DNA of 7,593 nucleotides from an uncultured Peptococcaceae bacterium (GTDB lineage: Bacteria; Bacillota; Peptococcia; Peptococcales; Peptococcaceae), in contig CALIQN010000098.1 in the NCBI GenBank assembly GCA_938044045.1, forward strand, positions 1 to 7,593. The letters run 5' to 3'. The position numbers and the translations under genes were made by a program. The notes beneath the pieces were generated by a model that did no database searches, was not told the origin of the DNA, and saw only the letters and a list, made by a program, of their open reading frames with translations. Below, in pieces: positions 6,171 through 7,593 of the stretch. Position 1 is the stretch's first letter; each line of letters opens with the position of its first letter.

Positions 6171-7525
6171 TTTGCCGCCTCCTTCTTTTCTTTTGCTTCA
6201 CGCTCTGCTTTTAAGCGCATACCTTCAGCACGATGATAACCTTTCCCGATACGGATATTTTGAACTAAGGTTCGTTTTGAAGGACAAACATAAGTACAAC
6301 AACCACATTCAATACAGTTTTGTACCAAGAAGTGATCTAGTCGCTCATAGTCTTTTTTTCTAGAGGCTTTGTCCAATTTAGTTGGCATAAGCTTCATTGG
6401 ACAAGCCTTTAAGCAGCGCCCACAATTAATACAATTTAACTCTTCTCCGATACTTACATCATGACCAAACACCAAAATTGCATTGTTATTTTTGACAATA
6501 GAGGTGTCAATATCACTCACAGCGATTCCCATCATTGGACCACCCATGAGGATTTTTTTCGGTTCGTGTTTAAAGCCGCCCGCCTTCTCTACTAATTCAG
6601 AAATTCTTGTCCCAATTGGCACAAAATAATTACCTGGCTTATTGACGCCATCACCAGAAAGTGTAAGTACTTTTCTCGTTAAAGGTAGACCGCTTCTAAA
6701 ATAAGTTTCAATCATATTTAAGGTACTGACATTCATGACAATAACATGAACAGCTGATGGCAAGGCACCTGCAGGCACGATACGTCCAGTTAGCGCTTGT
6801 ATCAAGGTCTTTTCTGCCCCTTGTGGATAACGTGTTGGCATGACCTTAATACTAATCTTATCCTCCATATTTTTCTTGCTGATGGCTTCTTTAATCGCTT
6901 GGCTTGCTCTTGGTTTATTAGACTCCATACCAATGATAGCTTTAGGTATGCCTAAATATTGTAAAACTAACTCTATCCCTTGGATAATGTTATTTGGCTG
7001 TTCAACGCATTGCCTATCATCAGAAGTAATATAAGGCTCACATTCCATGGCATTGATTAAAAGCAAATCTGGTGCTTGATCTGGCTGTGGATTAAGCTTG
7101 ACATGCGTCGGAAAGCCTGCCCCACCAAGACCAACGATGCCACTATCACGTACAGCTTTTAAAAACTCTTCCTTTGTTTCCACTTTTGGTGGCTTAATAG
7201 ACTCATGTAGTCTATTTTCAAAGTCATTTTCTATTTCCACCACATCAACTAATACCCCAGTACCTAATAACGTCTTTTTTACTGATTTGACAGTACCACT
7301 GACACTGGCATGAATCGGTACTGCAATACCACTAGGCTCTCCTATCACCTGTCCAAAATCAACCTTATCTCCTTTTTTGACTATAGGCGTGCAAGGTGCG
7401 CCTATGTGCATATTCATCGGTATGCGCACTAAGGAAATATCTTCGATACGCTCTATTTTAGCATTGTCCGTTAATTTGTTTTCAGGTGGATGGATACCAC
7501 CATGAAAGATAGCCTTTTTAAACAC
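6167..7525 (-). CDS. rnfC: Rnf complex subunit RnfC, NADH-binding iron-sulfur flavoprotein
   Basis: A 452-residue peripheral subunit on the cytoplasmic side, the site of NAD+/NADH chemistry, related to the 51-kDa subunit of complex I. Domains in order: an N-terminal barrel-sandwich region with HGGIHPPENK (8-17) and a biotinyl-like fold (about 43-98); the Gly-rich nucleotide/FMN loop VGLGGAGFPTHVKL (131-144); INAMECEPYITSDD (157-170); an SLBB-like segment (about 283-325); then two [4Fe-4S] motifs, Cys365/368/371/375 and Cys404/407/410/414. A basic, helical tail follows (about 430-452). The start is GTG at 7525, with AGGAGG at 7538-7533 and 7 nt of spacing. It is first in the operon and overlaps rnfD by 4 bp (ATGA). 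Length is typical of clostridial RnfC. Confidence 0.97.
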   Translation of the reverse strand: MFKKAIFHGGIHPPENKLTDNAKIERIEDISLVRIPMNMHIGAPCTPIVKKGDKVDFGQVIGEPSGIAVPIHASVSGTVKSVKKTLLGTGVLVDVVEIENDFENRLHESIKPPKVETKEEFLKAVRDSGIVGLGGAGFPTHVKLNPQPDQAPDLLLINAMECEPYITSDDRQCVEQPNNIIQGIELVLQYLGIPKAIIGMESNKPRASQAIKEAISKKNMEDKISIKVMPTRYPQGAEKTLIQALTGRIVPAGALPSAVHVIVMNVSTLNMIETYFRSGLPLTRKVLTLSGDGVNKPGNYFVPIGTRISELVEKAGGFKHEPKKILMGGPMMGIAVSDIDTSIVKNNNAILVFGHDVSIGEELNCINCGRCLKACPMKLMPTKLDKASRKKDYERLDHFLVQNCIECGCCTYVCPSKRTLVQNIRIGKGYHRAEGMRLKAEREAKEKKEAAK

Positions 7526-7532
7526 ACGCTCT

Positions 7533-7538
7533 CCTCCT
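7533..7538 (-). promoter_or_regulatory. Consensus ribosome binding site for the rnfC GTG start
   Basis: AGGAGG lies 7 nt before GTG at 7525. A second GTG two bases upstream is out of frame. This is the only strong Shine-Dalgarno in the leader. Confidence 0.8.
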
Positions 7539-7587
7539 TATTTGTTATGTAAAGTTATATCAGATTATTCTGACAAATCTAAACCAT

Positions 7588-7593
7588 ATTATA
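7588..7593 (-). promoter_or_regulatory. Possible -10 element of the rnf operon promoter
   Basis: TATAAT on the minus strand is the last six bases of the window, about 62 nt before the rnfC start codon. A -35 would lie outside the window, so the call rests on the hexamer and its position only. No better promoter is seen between here and rnfC. Confidence 0.35.

Overview
The window carries a complete six-gene rnf operon on the minus strand (rnfC-D-G-E-A-B), followed downstream by a separate two-gene unit of unknown function on the same strand. A formate/nitrite-family channel gene runs convergently on the plus strand. The low G+C content, strong AGGAGG-type ribosome binding sites, use of GTG and TTG starts, and the C-D-G-E-A-B order (the order known from acetogenic and fermentative clostridia, unlike A-B-C-D-G-E of gammaproteobacteria) all point to an anaerobic low-G+C Firmicute. 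Species cannot be assigned from the sequence alone.

Layout. Positions 1-128 are a leader with no confident promoter. Positions 129-896 (+) encode an FNT channel that starts at TTG. Positions 895-937 form a bidirectional hairpin terminator shared by the two convergent units. Positions 954-1712 (-) and 1736-2299 (-) are the two unknown genes, 23 nt apart. Positions 2300-2407 are a dense regulatory interval. It holds the rnf terminator, a near-consensus sigma-A promoter whose -35 lies inside that terminator, and a perfect 16-bp palindrome over the -10. Positions 2408-7525 (-) are rnfB, rnfA, rnfE, rnfG, rnfD and rnfC read backwards. Positions 7526-7593 are the rnfC leader, with a possible -10 at the very edge of the window.

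How it works together. Rnf is a membrane ferredoxin:NAD+ oxidoreductase that couples electron flow from reduced ferredoxin to Na+ or H+ translocation. The redox ligands expected from the family are all visible: two [4Fe-4S] motifs in RnfC, FMN-carrying Thr motifs in RnfD and RnfG, one membrane Cys pair each in RnfA and RnfE, and a Cys-rich RnfB. All junctions from rnfC to rnfA overlap (4, 14, 1 and 13 bp), and only rnfA-rnfB has a gap (17 nt), so the six subunits are probably translationally coupled. The FNT channel would move a small monovalent anion such as formate, which would suit a ferredoxin-driven fermentation, but that link is inferred from proximity only.

The points most worth a second look are the promoter/operator nested in the rnf terminator, the uncharacterised gene pair it drives, and a cysteine-rich C-terminal tail on RnfE.
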